From Anaerolineae bacterium (GTDB taxonomy: Bacteria; Chloroflexota; Anaerolineae; 4572-78; J111): a DNA stretch of 64,000 nucleotides. Position 1 is the first letter of the stretch. The number at the start of each line of letters is the position of its first letter. The stretch is taken from positions 130,029 to 194,028 of the forward strand of contig JAJVIM010000012.1 in NCBI GenBank assembly GCA_022071955.1, given 5' to 3'. Below are positions 41,392 to 49,547 of this stretch, in pieces. The translations under genes were made by a program, and so were the position numbers. A model generated the notes under the pieces. It did no database searches. It saw only the letters and a program-made list of their open reading frames with translations, and had not been told where the DNA came from.

Positions 41392-41624
41392 TCGTACTTA
41401 AGGTGGAGGCTGCCCCTAAAAGCATGTAACGCCCTGTTCCTTTGTTTTCAATGGGTAATTTTGTGGGTAATAAACGCAGCAAGTGTTGTATCCAAGCAGA
41501 TTATACTATATCCCCTTTACTTACGTCAACAACCATTTGGATTGCGCAGCAAACTGACAAACGTAACGTCTTCACTCATCATTCTTTTGAAATAGTTGGG
41601 ATCAGTGCAACGAAGGCGAAAATG

Positions 41625-44459
41625 TTAAATCAAATCCATCTCTTGGGCGCGGGCCACAGCCTGGGTGCGGCTGTTAACATCGAGCTTGCGGTAGATGTTG
41701 ATGGTGTGGGTTTTGGCGGTTCCCACCGTAATAAACAACTTTTCGGCAATTTCCCGGTTGGAGTAGCCCTCGGCTACCAATTGCAGCACCTCTAATTCAC
41801 GGTCGCTGAGGGGTTCGATGAGCAGACTCTGGGCCGCCGGTTTGGGCGGCGCGAGCGCCGGGCCGGCCGGAGCCGGGGCTTCCGGTTGAGGTAGATTCAG
41901 GCAGGCGCCGATCAATTTATCCAGGTAGCGCGGGTTTAGTCCCACCGCCCGGTTTTTGAGTTGCTGCAACAGGTTGGCCATTGCCCGGCCTTCATCGGCA
42001 AAAATGCGAACGAAGCCGCCCGGTTCGGCCAGCGCCACCGCTCCGGCCAACGTTGATAGCGCCGCTTCAATGTCGCCCTGCGCCTGCCGCAACAAGGCTT
42101 CCACAATAAAAATCTCTACCAGCCGGCCATTGCGGCCGGTAGCCTGAGCGGCTGTTTTGAGCCGATCTATGATTTGTTCGGCAGGTTCAAACTGTTCCTG
42201 GGCCATAAAAATCCGGGCCAGCGTCAGATATTCGCCGGGGAGGTGGAAGTGATGGTCAATGCGCGAGTCAAGCAGGTTGTCCAGCAGCAGGGTACTGGTT
42301 TGCCCCCACTGCGCCGCCGCAGCCAGGTTGCCCTGGGCCAGCCACAGCCGGGCCTGCACCGCCGCAACCCAGAGCATCACCGGCGAGGTTGGTGATGTCA
42401 GCTCGGTAGCTTGTTGAATGGCATCGAGCGCGCCGGCAATGTCGCCTTCGGCCTGCAAAATGCGGGCCAGCACCAGGTAGGCAATGGCCAGATTTCCGCC
42501 CAGTATGTTCACCTGCTGCTTTAAATCAACCGCAATGGTCAACAGGCGTTTGGCTTCTTCCAGATTGTTCCATTCCCGGTTCAGCTCGGCCAGTTCAATG
42601 TAGGTCCAGCGGGCTGCCGGAAATGGGGACGCCTGTTCCGCGTTTTTTTGTTCAACCAGATTAATGGCTCGCGAGTAATATTCGGCGGCGCGCTGAAGTT
42701 TGCCCTGTTCTTCCTGCAGGCGGGCCAGATTGCTGAGCACCGTCAGCGAAATAATGATCTTGTTGGTGGGCAGGCTGATGGCCAATGCCTGCTCCAGCGC
42801 GGCGCTGGCCTGATCCAGCTTGCCCAGCGCTTCGTAACCGTTGCCCAGCGTCATATAAATGATGCTGCGAGCAGTGGCGCTGTTGGGAGTATCGGTGGGC
42901 AGTTTTTCGAGCGCCTGTTCGCACAATGCCACCGCCTCTTCGGTCCGGTTTTTCTGGCTACCCACCAGCATCGCCCGCATAGCCGCAGCTTCGCCCTGCA
43001 TATTTTCAATGGCCCGAGCATCCCAACCCTGGCTCCGGTCTGGGTCGTTGACATCCATGCCGGCCAGCACCGTTTCTGCGGCGGTAAGGTATTTGTCAAC
43101 CTCATCCCACTGAAACAACATCACCGCCGACCAGCCTTTGCCCAGACCCAGCCGGGGTCGCTCCAAAATCAGCGCCTCCGGCAGCCGGTCTAACCAGCCG
43201 CTGACAATAACCACCTCACCGCCAACCAGCAAGTCGATAATTACCGACTCAATCAGGCGCATCGCTTCGGTGGTGTCGCCGGCGTCAAGGGCGTGGTTGA
43301 TGGCCTCGCTGGTAAAGCCCTGGCTGGCGTACCAGCGGCAGGCCCGGCGATGAAGCTCAATTTGCAGGCCGGGGTCCACAGTTTGCCGCAGGTGCGCGCT
43401 CAAAAAATCGGCAAACAGGTGGTGGTAGCGATACCAGCGCCGGTGGCTGTCGAGCGGAATAACAAACAGGTTGGCCTGATCCAGATACTCCAAAATTTCC
43501 TGGCTGGCCGCACCGGGGCCGGGCACAGCCTGACTACCGGCAGTTGCCGGGCCGGTGGCCAGGCCATTTGTTCGGCCCAGCATGGCATCACACAACGGGC
43601 CGTTCAATCGGTTTAAAATTGAGGTGTGCAGCAAAAAGGTGCGGATGTGGGACGGCTGCTGGGCCAGCACCTCTTCTGCCAGGTAATCGATGATGTAGCG
43701 ATGGCTGCCGGTAAAGGCTTTCACAAAGCTTGGCGCGTCGCTGCGGCCCTGCATAGACAGGGCGGCCAGTTGCAGCCCGGCAATCCAGCCTTCCGTGCGG
43801 CCTTCCAGCGCGGCCATCTCGTCCGGCGACAATTCGAGATTCATGATCTGGTTTAAAAAGATGGCGGCCTCGGCGGGGGTAAAGCGCAGGTCGGCATCGC
43901 GCAGTTCCACAAGCTGGTTGCGCACCCGCAGCCGGGTGAGCGGTAAAGGCGGGTCGCTGCGGCTGGTGATCATCAAATGGAGTTGGGGCGGCAGATGATC
44001 CAGAAAAAAGGTGAGGCCGTGGTGAATCTGGTCGCTTTCAATCAAATGGTAGTCGTCGAGCACCAGCACCAGCTTGTCCGCACTGCCGGCCATGGCGTTG
44101 ATCAGCACTGTTAAAATTTCTTCGATGGGCGGCGCTTGCGGTTCGGTGAGCAGCGAGAGGGCGTCCGCGCCGACGTTGGGCTGGGCCATATCCAGGGCAG
44201 CAATGGCGTAGTGCCAAAAACGCACGGGGTCGTTATCGTTTTGGTCTACCGAGAACCAGGCCACACGAGCAGCCTGCTGCTGGTGCATGTTGGCCCAGGC
44301 GCTGAGTAACGTGGTTTTGCCAAAGCCGGGCGGCGCAGAAATAAGCGTCAGCTTGCGCTGCAAGCCGTCATCAAGCTGGCGCACCAAATGCGGCCGGCCG
44401 ACCAATCGGGGCCGGGCGGGAGGGATATACAGTTTTGTTTTGAGCAGGGTCGCTGGCAC
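41625..44459 (-). CDS. MalT-like LuxR-family ATP-dependent regulator
   Basis: A 944-residue STAND-class activator. N-terminal NTPase: KLYIPPARPRLVGRPHLV, Walker A APPGFGKTTLL (about 41-51) and Walker B LVLVLDDYHLI. A winged-helix/arm region follows (TGSHRYIIDYLAEEVL), then TPR-like helical repeats (about 500-850) and a C-terminal LuxR helix-turn-helix (LSDRELEVLQLVAEGYSNREIAEKLFITVGTAKTHTINIYRKL). The family multimerises on inducer plus ATP and activates transcription; the inducer is unknown. GTG 44459 follows AGGGG. It is 60 bp downstream of the MFS gene, which it may regulate. Confidence 0.93.
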   Translation of the reverse strand: MPATLLKTKLYIPPARPRLVGRPHLVRQLDDGLQRKLTLISAPPGFGKTTLLSAWANMHQQQAARVAWFSVDQNDNDPVRFWHYAIAALDMAQPNVGADALSLLTEPQAPPIEEILTVLINAMAGSADKLVLVLDDYHLIESDQIHHGLTFFLDHLPPQLHLMITSRSDPPLPLTRLRVRNQLVELRDADLRFTPAEAAIFLNQIMNLELSPDEMAALEGRTEGWIAGLQLAALSMQGRSDAPSFVKAFTGSHRYIIDYLAEEVLAQQPSHIRTFLLHTSILNRLNGPLCDAMLGRTNGLATGPATAGSQAVPGPGAASQEILEYLDQANLFVIPLDSHRRWYRYHHLFADFLSAHLRQTVDPGLQIELHRRACRWYASQGFTSEAINHALDAGDTTEAMRLIESVIIDLLVGGEVVIVSGWLDRLPEALILERPRLGLGKGWSAVMLFQWDEVDKYLTAAETVLAGMDVNDPDRSQGWDARAIENMQGEAAAMRAMLVGSQKNRTEEAVALCEQALEKLPTDTPNSATARSIIYMTLGNGYEALGKLDQASAALEQALAISLPTNKIIISLTVLSNLARLQEEQGKLQRAAEYYSRAINLVEQKNAEQASPFPAARWTYIELAELNREWNNLEEAKRLLTIAVDLKQQVNILGGNLAIAYLVLARILQAEGDIAGALDAIQQATELTSPTSPVMLWVAAVQARLWLAQGNLAAAAQWGQTSTLLLDNLLDSRIDHHFHLPGEYLTLARIFMAQEQFEPAEQIIDRLKTAAQATGRNGRLVEIFIVEALLRQAQGDIEAALSTLAGAVALAEPGGFVRIFADEGRAMANLLQQLKNRAVGLNPRYLDKLIGACLNLPQPEAPAPAGPALAPPKPAAQSLLIEPLSDRELEVLQLVAEGYSNREIAEKLFITVGTAKTHTINIYRKLDVNSRTQAVARAQEMDLI

Positions 44460-44519
44460 GGTAATCCCCTAAAAAGCGCTGATATTCATTATAATTAACC
44501 TGAGGCTTTCTGGCTAGAC

Positions 44520-45785
44520 TCAATTTTTGGTTGGCCGTTTGATCAGCAGAGCCACCACAGCAATTGTCAGCGGCACAACCAACAACCCGCTGATAACCGG
44601 CGCGTAGCTCCCCCAATGGTCCATGCTCAGCCCCAGAGCATACGGCCCCAGCGAGGTTGCGCCAATAACGCCGATCATCGTTGCGCCGCGAATAGCGCCC
44701 AGGTGCAGCCGGCCAAAATACTTGGCCCACACCGTCGAATCCATTACTCTGAAAACCCCGCTGACCAGCCCTTGCAGCGCCGCGTATAAAAAAGCCTGCC
44801 CCGGCGTCGACATCACCTGCACCATGATCATGGTTGCCGCCAGCAGCAGCATGGTCAGCGCCAGCAACAGCCGGGCCGAATACCTGTCGAGCAGGCGGCC
44901 CATGCCCAGATTGCTGATGATCGAAAACAGGGCGATGACGTTGAACGCGATCAGGGCCGTATCGCGGCCCATGCCGCGCACCTCAAACAGCGAAATCTGA
45001 TGGAACACCAGCCCGGCTAAAATCATCGTCATTGTTGACAGCGCTACAGCGAAAATCCAAAAAGCGCCGGTGCGGCGGGCTTCGGCCAGCGTCCAGTTTT
45101 CTTCGGCGGCCAGCGACAGCGGCGAGGGGCCGGGCGCCGGCGCATCGCCATCGGGCCGGAGGCCGTACTGTTCGGGGCGGTCTTTAAACAAAAACCAGCC
45201 CACCGGCAGCATCACCAGCCAAACCAGCCCGCCCAGCGCGGTCCAGGCATCGCGCCAGCCAAAATGGCCAATCAAAAACTGGGTCAGCCACGGAAAAATC
45301 AGCAGGCCGATGGGCAGGCTGAGGCCAGAGATGCCCATCACCAGCCCGCGCCGCCGGATAAACCACTGAGCAATCACGTTGTTGCTGACCAGTTGCAGCG
45401 AGCCAAAGCCAAAAAAACGCAGCGCCAACATGGCGGCAAACGCGGCCAACGCCCCCTGAACCCAGCTCATCCACCAACTGGCCAGCCCCAGCCCCAGCAC
45501 CACCAGCACTACCATCCGGCGCGAGCCGTAGCGATCGACCAGCCGGCCGGTAACCGGCAGCAGCAGCGAGGCGGTGAGCGTGGCCAGCCCGTATGTGAGC
45601 GACATATTGGCTCGCGAAATCCCCAGATCGGCGATGAGATAATCAATAAAAATGCTGACGGTAAAGGTTTGGCTGGGGCCCATCATCACCGTGCCCAGCG
45701 TGCCTACCGCCAAAATAACCCAGCCGTAATAAAATGGCAGCGCGTTGATCAGCCGGCTGTTTTTAACCGCGGTTATGCCAGCCAC
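44520..45785 (-). CDS. MFS transporter
   Basis: A 421-residue transporter with 12 predicted helices, OFA/monocarboxylate-like in its opening (FYYGWVILAVGTLGTVMMGPSQTF) and with GRLVDRYGSRRMV between helices 2 and 3. Substrate unknown. The likely start is GTG 45785, which overlaps the MOSC gene by 13 nt, implying translational coupling. The MalT-like regulator follows on the same strand. Confidence 0.88.
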   Translation of the reverse strand: MAGITAVKNSRLINALPFYYGWVILAVGTLGTVMMGPSQTFTVSIFIDYLIADLGISRANMSLTYGLATLTASLLLPVTGRLVDRYGSRRMVVLVVLGLGLASWWMSWVQGALAAFAAMLALRFFGFGSLQLVSNNVIAQWFIRRRGLVMGISGLSLPIGLLIFPWLTQFLIGHFGWRDAWTALGGLVWLVMLPVGWFLFKDRPEQYGLRPDGDAPAPGPSPLSLAAEENWTLAEARRTGAFWIFAVALSTMTMILAGLVFHQISLFEVRGMGRDTALIAFNVIALFSIISNLGMGRLLDRYSARLLLALTMLLLAATMIMVQVMSTPGQAFLYAALQGLVSGVFRVMDSTVWAKYFGRLHLGAIRGATMIGVIGATSLGPYALGLSMDHWGSYAPVISGLLVVPLTIAVVALLIKRPTKN

Positions 45786-46207
45786 TTAACCTCGTCACCC
45801 ACCGCAATTTCGCCGTCATCGAGCACTTCACCAAACGCGCCGCCGCCCCAGCCATCGCCCAGCGATTCGCGCAGGCCGGACAGAGCTTCGTCCATCACTT
45901 CGCACGGCCGGGTTTCGCCGTAAATGCGCACCCGGCAGCCGCCAATTTGCAGCACCTGGCCGCGGGTATCCGCCAGTTTGATGCCGCTGACCATCAAGTT
46001 GGCCCGCCGCGCCGCCGGGTCCAGATCGGCGCCCATAGCGGCCATCACGGTGTCCCACTTTTCGCGCTCTATGATGGTCACCTGTCGTTTGCCGCCCTGA
46101 TTGGCGTTGCCCACCAGCCCCGCGCCCGCCTTGAGCGTGGCTCGCTGCTGCGGGTCCATTGGCCCGGCTTTCATTCGTTTTAGCCAGATGGCTTCAAGTT
46201 TGCCCAT
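45773..46207 (-). CDS. MOSC domain protein
   Basis: A 144-residue stand-alone MOSC protein. Seen: GLVGNANQGGKRQVTII, LMVSGIKLADTRGQVLQIGGCRVRIYGETRPCEVMDE, whose RPC-like segment holds the conserved Cys for sulfur or molybdenum cofactor handling. Stand-alone MOSC proteins act in metal-sulfur cluster or detoxification chemistry; exact role unknown. GGAGGG precedes the ATG. First gene of a MOSC-MFS operon, with a promoter at 46241-46269. Confidence 0.9.
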   Translation of the reverse strand: MGKLEAIWLKRMKAGPMDPQQRATLKAGAGLVGNANQGGKRQVTIIEREKWDTVMAAMGADLDPAARRANLMVSGIKLADTRGQVLQIGGCRVRIYGETRPCEVMDEALSGLRESLGDGWGGGAFGEVLDDGEIAVGDEVKWLA

Positions 46208-46240
46208 TGTGTTTTCCCTCCGGTTAAATCATAAAAAAAG

Positions 46241-46269
46241 ATTATAGCCGCATCCGGTCAAATTTTAAA
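46241..46269 (-). promoter_or_regulatory. Promoter of the MOSC-MFS operon
   Basis: On the minus strand: TTTAAA (46269-46264), 17-bp spacer, TATAAT (46246-46241). Its -35 is 11 bp from the -35 of the divergent thrS promoter. Confidence 0.6.
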
Positions 46270-46280
46270 TTCCGCCGGGA

Positions 46281-46309
46281 TTGACACAGCCCGGCCTTCG
46301 TGTTACACT
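46281..46309 (+). promoter_or_regulatory. Sigma-70 promoter of thrS
   Basis: TTGACA (46281-46286), 17-bp spacer, TACACT (46304-46309). Transcription would begin near 46316, just before the T-box leader. Confidence 0.85.
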
Positions 46310-46315
46310 TTTGGC

Positions 46316-46578
46316 TACTAAAGCAGTGCGCCAGACGAGTAAGCGGATCGCTGCGTGCCAGAGAGAGACAGCCGCCGGCTGCAAGCTGTCTTCACCCGGC
46401 CCCGCCCAAAACCCCTGGCAAGCGCACCCCCCAACGCCCACCGGCCAGTATGGGGTGACGGCTGGCTCCGTTATCGGCCTCAACGAGCGTTGCCCTGCAA
46501 ACCGGGCAGCGAAATTTGAGTGGAACCGCGTGGAACGTTTTCCTTCGCCTCAAAACGAGCGAAGGATTTTTTATTTTT
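46316..46578 (+). promoter_or_regulatory. T-box riboswitch (tRNA-Thr sensing) with terminator
   Basis: Leader of about 260 nt before thrS. The T-box core GAGTGGAACCGCG is at 46518-46530; its TGGA would pair with an uncharged tRNA ending UCCA. A terminator hairpin follows (46541-46551 with 46557-46566, one bulged C) with a T-rich tail to 46578. Upstream are the stem I hallmarks AGTA (near 46339) and AGAGAG (near 46362). A Thr codon ACC at 46394-46396 is a candidate specifier, not proven. Uncharged tRNA-Thr would favour the antiterminator and expression. Confidence 0.85.
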
Positions 46579-46588
46579 GGAGGCAATA

Positions 46589-48412
46589 ATGAAATCAAGT
46601 GAACTTGAAAAAGACGAGTTGTACAAGCTGCGCCACAGCGCCGCCCACGTCATGGCCCAGGCGGTGCAGGAAATGTACCCCGATGTCAGGCTGGGCATCG
46701 GCCCGCCCATTGATACCGGCTTTTACTACGATTTTGATCTGGGCAAAGACAGCAGCGGCAAACCCCGCACCTTTACCCCGGACGATCTGGCCGCCATTGA
46801 AAAACGGATGCGCCAGATTATCGGCGGCAAGCACGCCTTTCAGTACCGCGAGGTCAGCGCCGATGAGGCCCGCGCGCTGTTCAAAGACCAGCCCTACAAA
46901 ATAGAGCTGATCAACGGGCTGGCGCAGGGCGGCATCGATGAGTACGGCAACGAAACCGACGAAAAGCCGGTCATCAGCACCTACCGGCAGGACTCGTTTG
47001 AGGATTTGTGCCGCGGCCCGCATGTGGAGCACACCGGCAAAATCCCGTCGGACGGGTTTAAATTGATGACGGTGGCCGGGGCGTACTGGCGCGGCGACGA
47101 GCACAACCCGATGCTTCAGCGCATTTACGGCACGGCCTGGCCCAACAAAAAAGCGCTGCAACAACACCTGGACATGCTGGAAGAAGCCAAAAAACGCGAT
47201 CACCGCAAGCTGGGCAAAGAGCTTGAAATTTTTGCCTTTGACGAAGAGGTTGGCCCCGGCCTGCCGCTGTGGCTGCCCAACGGCGGCATCATCATTGAAG
47301 AGCTGGAAAAGCTGGCCAAAGAACAGGAAGAAGCGCACGGTTACAGCCGCGTCCGCAGCCCGCACCTCACCAAAGAAGACCTGTTTATCCGCAGCGGCCA
47401 CCTGCCCTATTACGAGGAAAGCATGTACCCGCCCATGGAAATGGAAGGCGTGCGCTACTTCATCAAGCCGATGAACTGCCCTTTCCACCACAAAATATTT
47501 GCCGCCACGCCGCATAGTTACCGCGACCTGCCGGTAAAACTGGCCGAATATGGCACCTGCTATCGCTTTGAAAAATCCGGCGAGCTGTTTGGGCTGATGC
47601 GTGTCCGCTCCATGCAAATGAACGACGCCCACATCTACTGCTCGGAGGAGCAGTTTGAGGCCGAATTCATCGACGTGATTGATATGTATCTGGAATACTT
47701 TAAAATCTTCCAGATTGACCAGTACGTGATGCGCTTCAGCACCCACCACAAAAAAGGGCTGGGCAAAAAATATGTAGACAACGAAACGTTGTGGCTTAAA
47801 ACCGAAGAAATGGTGCGCCGGGCAATGGTCAACAACAACGTGCCTTACATCGAAGTGCCGGACGAAGCCGCCTTTTACGGTCCCAAAATCGATGTCCAAA
47901 TTTGGAGCGCCATTGGCCGCGAGTTTACCCTGGCCACCAATCAGGTTGATTTTGCCGTGCCGGCCCGCTTCAATCTGTCGTACGTCAGTTCTGCTGGCGA
48001 GCACGAAACGCCGCTGTGCATTCATCGCGCCCCGCTCAGCACCCACGAGCGCATGATCGGCTTTTTGATTGAGCACTACGCCGGCAAATTCCCGGTTTGG
48101 CTCAGCCCGGAACAGGCGCGGGTTATCCCCATCACCGATACCCACAACGACTACGCGGTGCAGTTGCAAAAACGGCTGCGCGCCGCCGGCATCCGCGCCA
48201 GCGCCGATTTGGGCACGGACCGCATGAACGCCAAAATCCGGCAGGCGCAGTTGATGCAGGTGCCCTATCAACTGGTGATTGGCGATCAGGAAATTGAAAA
48301 TGAAACGGTGGCCCTGCGCCGGCGCGACAACAGCCGCCAAAACGGCCTGCCCGTGGCCGAGTTCATTGCGCAGGTTAAAGAGAAGATTGCCAGCCGCTCC
48401 CCGGAGTTGTAG
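46589..48412 (+). CDS. thrS: Threonyl-tRNA synthetase lacking the TGS domain
   Basis: A 607-residue class II synthetase. The protein begins directly at the editing (SAD) domain: LRHSAAHVMAQAV with the HxxxH zinc/editing motif, then the second editing motif (CRGPHVEHTGKI), the catalytic core (motif 1 near GGIIIEELEKLAKEQEEAHGYSRVRSPHL, KPMNCPFHHKIF with the zinc Cys, motif 2 TCYRFEKSGELFGLMRVRSMQMNDAHIYC, motif 3 IHRAPLSTHERMIGFL) and the C-terminal anticodon-binding domain. The N-terminal TGS domain found in most bacteria is missing. ATG 46589 follows GGAGG. Controlled by the T-box upstream. Confidence 0.95.
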   Translation: MKSSELEKDELYKLRHSAAHVMAQAVQEMYPDVRLGIGPPIDTGFYYDFDLGKDSSGKPRTFTPDDLAAIEKRMRQIIGGKHAFQYREVSADEARALFKDQPYKIELINGLAQGGIDEYGNETDEKPVISTYRQDSFEDLCRGPHVEHTGKIPSDGFKLMTVAGAYWRGDEHNPMLQRIYGTAWPNKKALQQHLDMLEEAKKRDHRKLGKELEIFAFDEEVGPGLPLWLPNGGIIIEELEKLAKEQEEAHGYSRVRSPHLTKEDLFIRSGHLPYYEESMYPPMEMEGVRYFIKPMNCPFHHKIFAATPHSYRDLPVKLAEYGTCYRFEKSGELFGLMRVRSMQMNDAHIYCSEEQFEAEFIDVIDMYLEYFKIFQIDQYVMRFSTHHKKGLGKKYVDNETLWLKTEEMVRRAMVNNNVPYIEVPDEAAFYGPKIDVQIWSAIGREFTLATNQVDFAVPARFNLSYVSSAGEHETPLCIHRAPLSTHERMIGFLIEHYAGKFPVWLSPEQARVIPITDTHNDYAVQLQKRLRAAGIRASADLGTDRMNAKIRQAQLMQVPYQLVIGDQEIENETVALRRRDNSRQNGLPVAEFIAQVKEKIASRSPEL

Positions 48413-48431
48413 GCTGCGGTTTGGCGAATGA

Positions 48432-48468
48432 AAAAACGGGGCACGCGCCGAGCGCGTGCCCCGTTTTT
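48432..48468. terminator. Strong bidirectional terminator
   Basis: A 17-bp perfect stem (48432-48448 with 48452-48468, loop CGA) with A and T tracts. It ends thrS and the convergent HhH gene, whose stop overlaps it. Confidence 0.93.
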
Positions 48469-49030
48469 AACTCACCCGCCGGCCACCTTTGAGCGTGGCC
48501 TGCAAAGCGGCCAATTCATCCCACCGGCTGGCGGCGGCCAGAGCGGCCTGCTCCGGCCACGTATCCGGCCTGGCCAGCCGATGACCGGCTGCCTGCAAAA
48601 TCTGGCTGATCTGCTCCGGGCTGGCGGCGGCCAACTGGGCATAAGTGGTTAGCCCGGCCTCGGTGAGCCAGCCCGAAATTTTGGGGCCGATGCCTTCAAT
48701 TTTGGTCAGGTCATCCCCGGCAGACGGTCGGGTTGCCCCGCGCAACCGGCGCGGCGGCCTGGTTTCAGTGACGGCGGGCGCCGGCTCCTCTGCCACTGCT
48801 GCCGCGAGCGGTTCACCGGTGCGGCGGGCAGACGGGGCCGGCCGCGGCGGTTCGGCTCTTTTTACCGGCCGGCGCGCCGGCGGCGCGGGCTGCTCTTCTT
48901 TTTTCAGCCAGCGCGCGGCCACCATAATTGTGCCAACGCCGGCGGCCATCCCCAGCAGCAGCCAAAAGGCCGCTTTCTCACCGGCTTTTGAACCGGCCCG
49001 GCGGCATTTTTGAACACCGAAAACTTTCAT
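48467..49030 (-). CDS. Membrane-anchored helix-hairpin-helix protein
   Basis: A 187-residue protein. One N-terminal transmembrane helix (AAFWLLLGMAAGVGTIMVAA, about 20-40), a long Pro/Arg/Ala-rich linker, and a C-terminal HhH/DUF4332-like region with DDLTKIEGIGPKISGWLTEAGLTTYAQLA, similar to extensions on ribosomal protein L21-type and other Chloroflexota proteins. HhH motifs usually bind DNA backbone non-specifically. ATG 49030 has AAAGGAC 7 nt upstream. Function unknown. Confidence 0.8.
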   Translation of the reverse strand: MKVFGVQKCRRAGSKAGEKAAFWLLLGMAAGVGTIMVAARWLKKEEQPAPPARRPVKRAEPPRPAPSARRTGEPLAAAVAEEPAPAVTETRPPRRLRGATRPSAGDDLTKIEGIGPKISGWLTEAGLTTYAQLAAASPEQISQILQAAGHRLARPDTWPEQAALAAASRWDELAALQATLKGGRRVS

Positions 49031-49065
49031 AGTTTGTGTCCTTTCCAATTTTAACGACTATCGGC

Positions 49066-49527
49066 TCATTCCACCCCGAGCGCGGCCAGCACCTGCGCGT
49101 TGTGTTCCTTGGGTTTCACTTTGCGGAAAATCTGCTCAATGGTTCCATCCGCACCGATCAAAAAACTGGTGCGCTCGGCGCCCCAATACTTGCGCCCGTA
49201 CATTGATTTTTCAACCCAAACGCCGTATTTTTCGGCCACCTCGTGATTTTCATCGGCCAGCAGCATAAACGGCAGATTTTCCTTGGTTTTGAACTGGGCC
49301 TGTTTTTTAACCGGGTCCGGGCTGATGCCAATCACCACCACCCCGGCGTTTTGGTATTTGGCGATGTCATCACGCAAATCCTGGGCTTGCAGGGTGCAGC
49401 CGCTGGTCATCGCCTTGGGGTAAAAGTAAAGCAACACCCGCTGGCCGCGGAAATCGGACAGTTTGACCGGCTGGCCGGTATCGTCGCGCAAAGCAAAATC
49501 AGGGGCAGCATCTTTTTCGTTGAGCAT
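49066..49527 (-). CDS. bcp: Peroxiredoxin, BCP/PrxQ type
   Basis: A 153-residue thiol peroxidase that reduces peroxides. The active-site segment reads KAMTSGCTLQAQDLRDD, where the family has KAxTPGCTxQACxLRD: the peroxidatic Cys is kept, Pro is replaced by Ser, and the common resolving Cys five residues later is Gln, so it should work as a 1-Cys enzyme or with a resolving Cys supplied by another protein. The start after GGAGG is ATG 49527. Twenty bases follow the GT-C gene on the same strand. Confidence 0.92.
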   Translation of the reverse strand: MLNEKDAAPDFALRDDTGQPVKLSDFRGQRVLLYFYPKAMTSGCTLQAQDLRDDIAKYQNAGVVVIGISPDPVKKQAQFKTKENLPFMLLADENHEVAEKYGVWVEKSMYGRKYWGAERTSFLIGADGTIEQIFRKVKPKEHNAQVLAALGVE

Positions 49528-49547
49528 TATTTCCTCCAAAAATTAAT

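Noticed and set aside
46595..48340. 581-codon open frame on the minus strand
   Set aside because: It is fully antisense to thrS, has no recognisable domain and reflects third-position GC bias; thrS has promoter, T-box and ribosome site.
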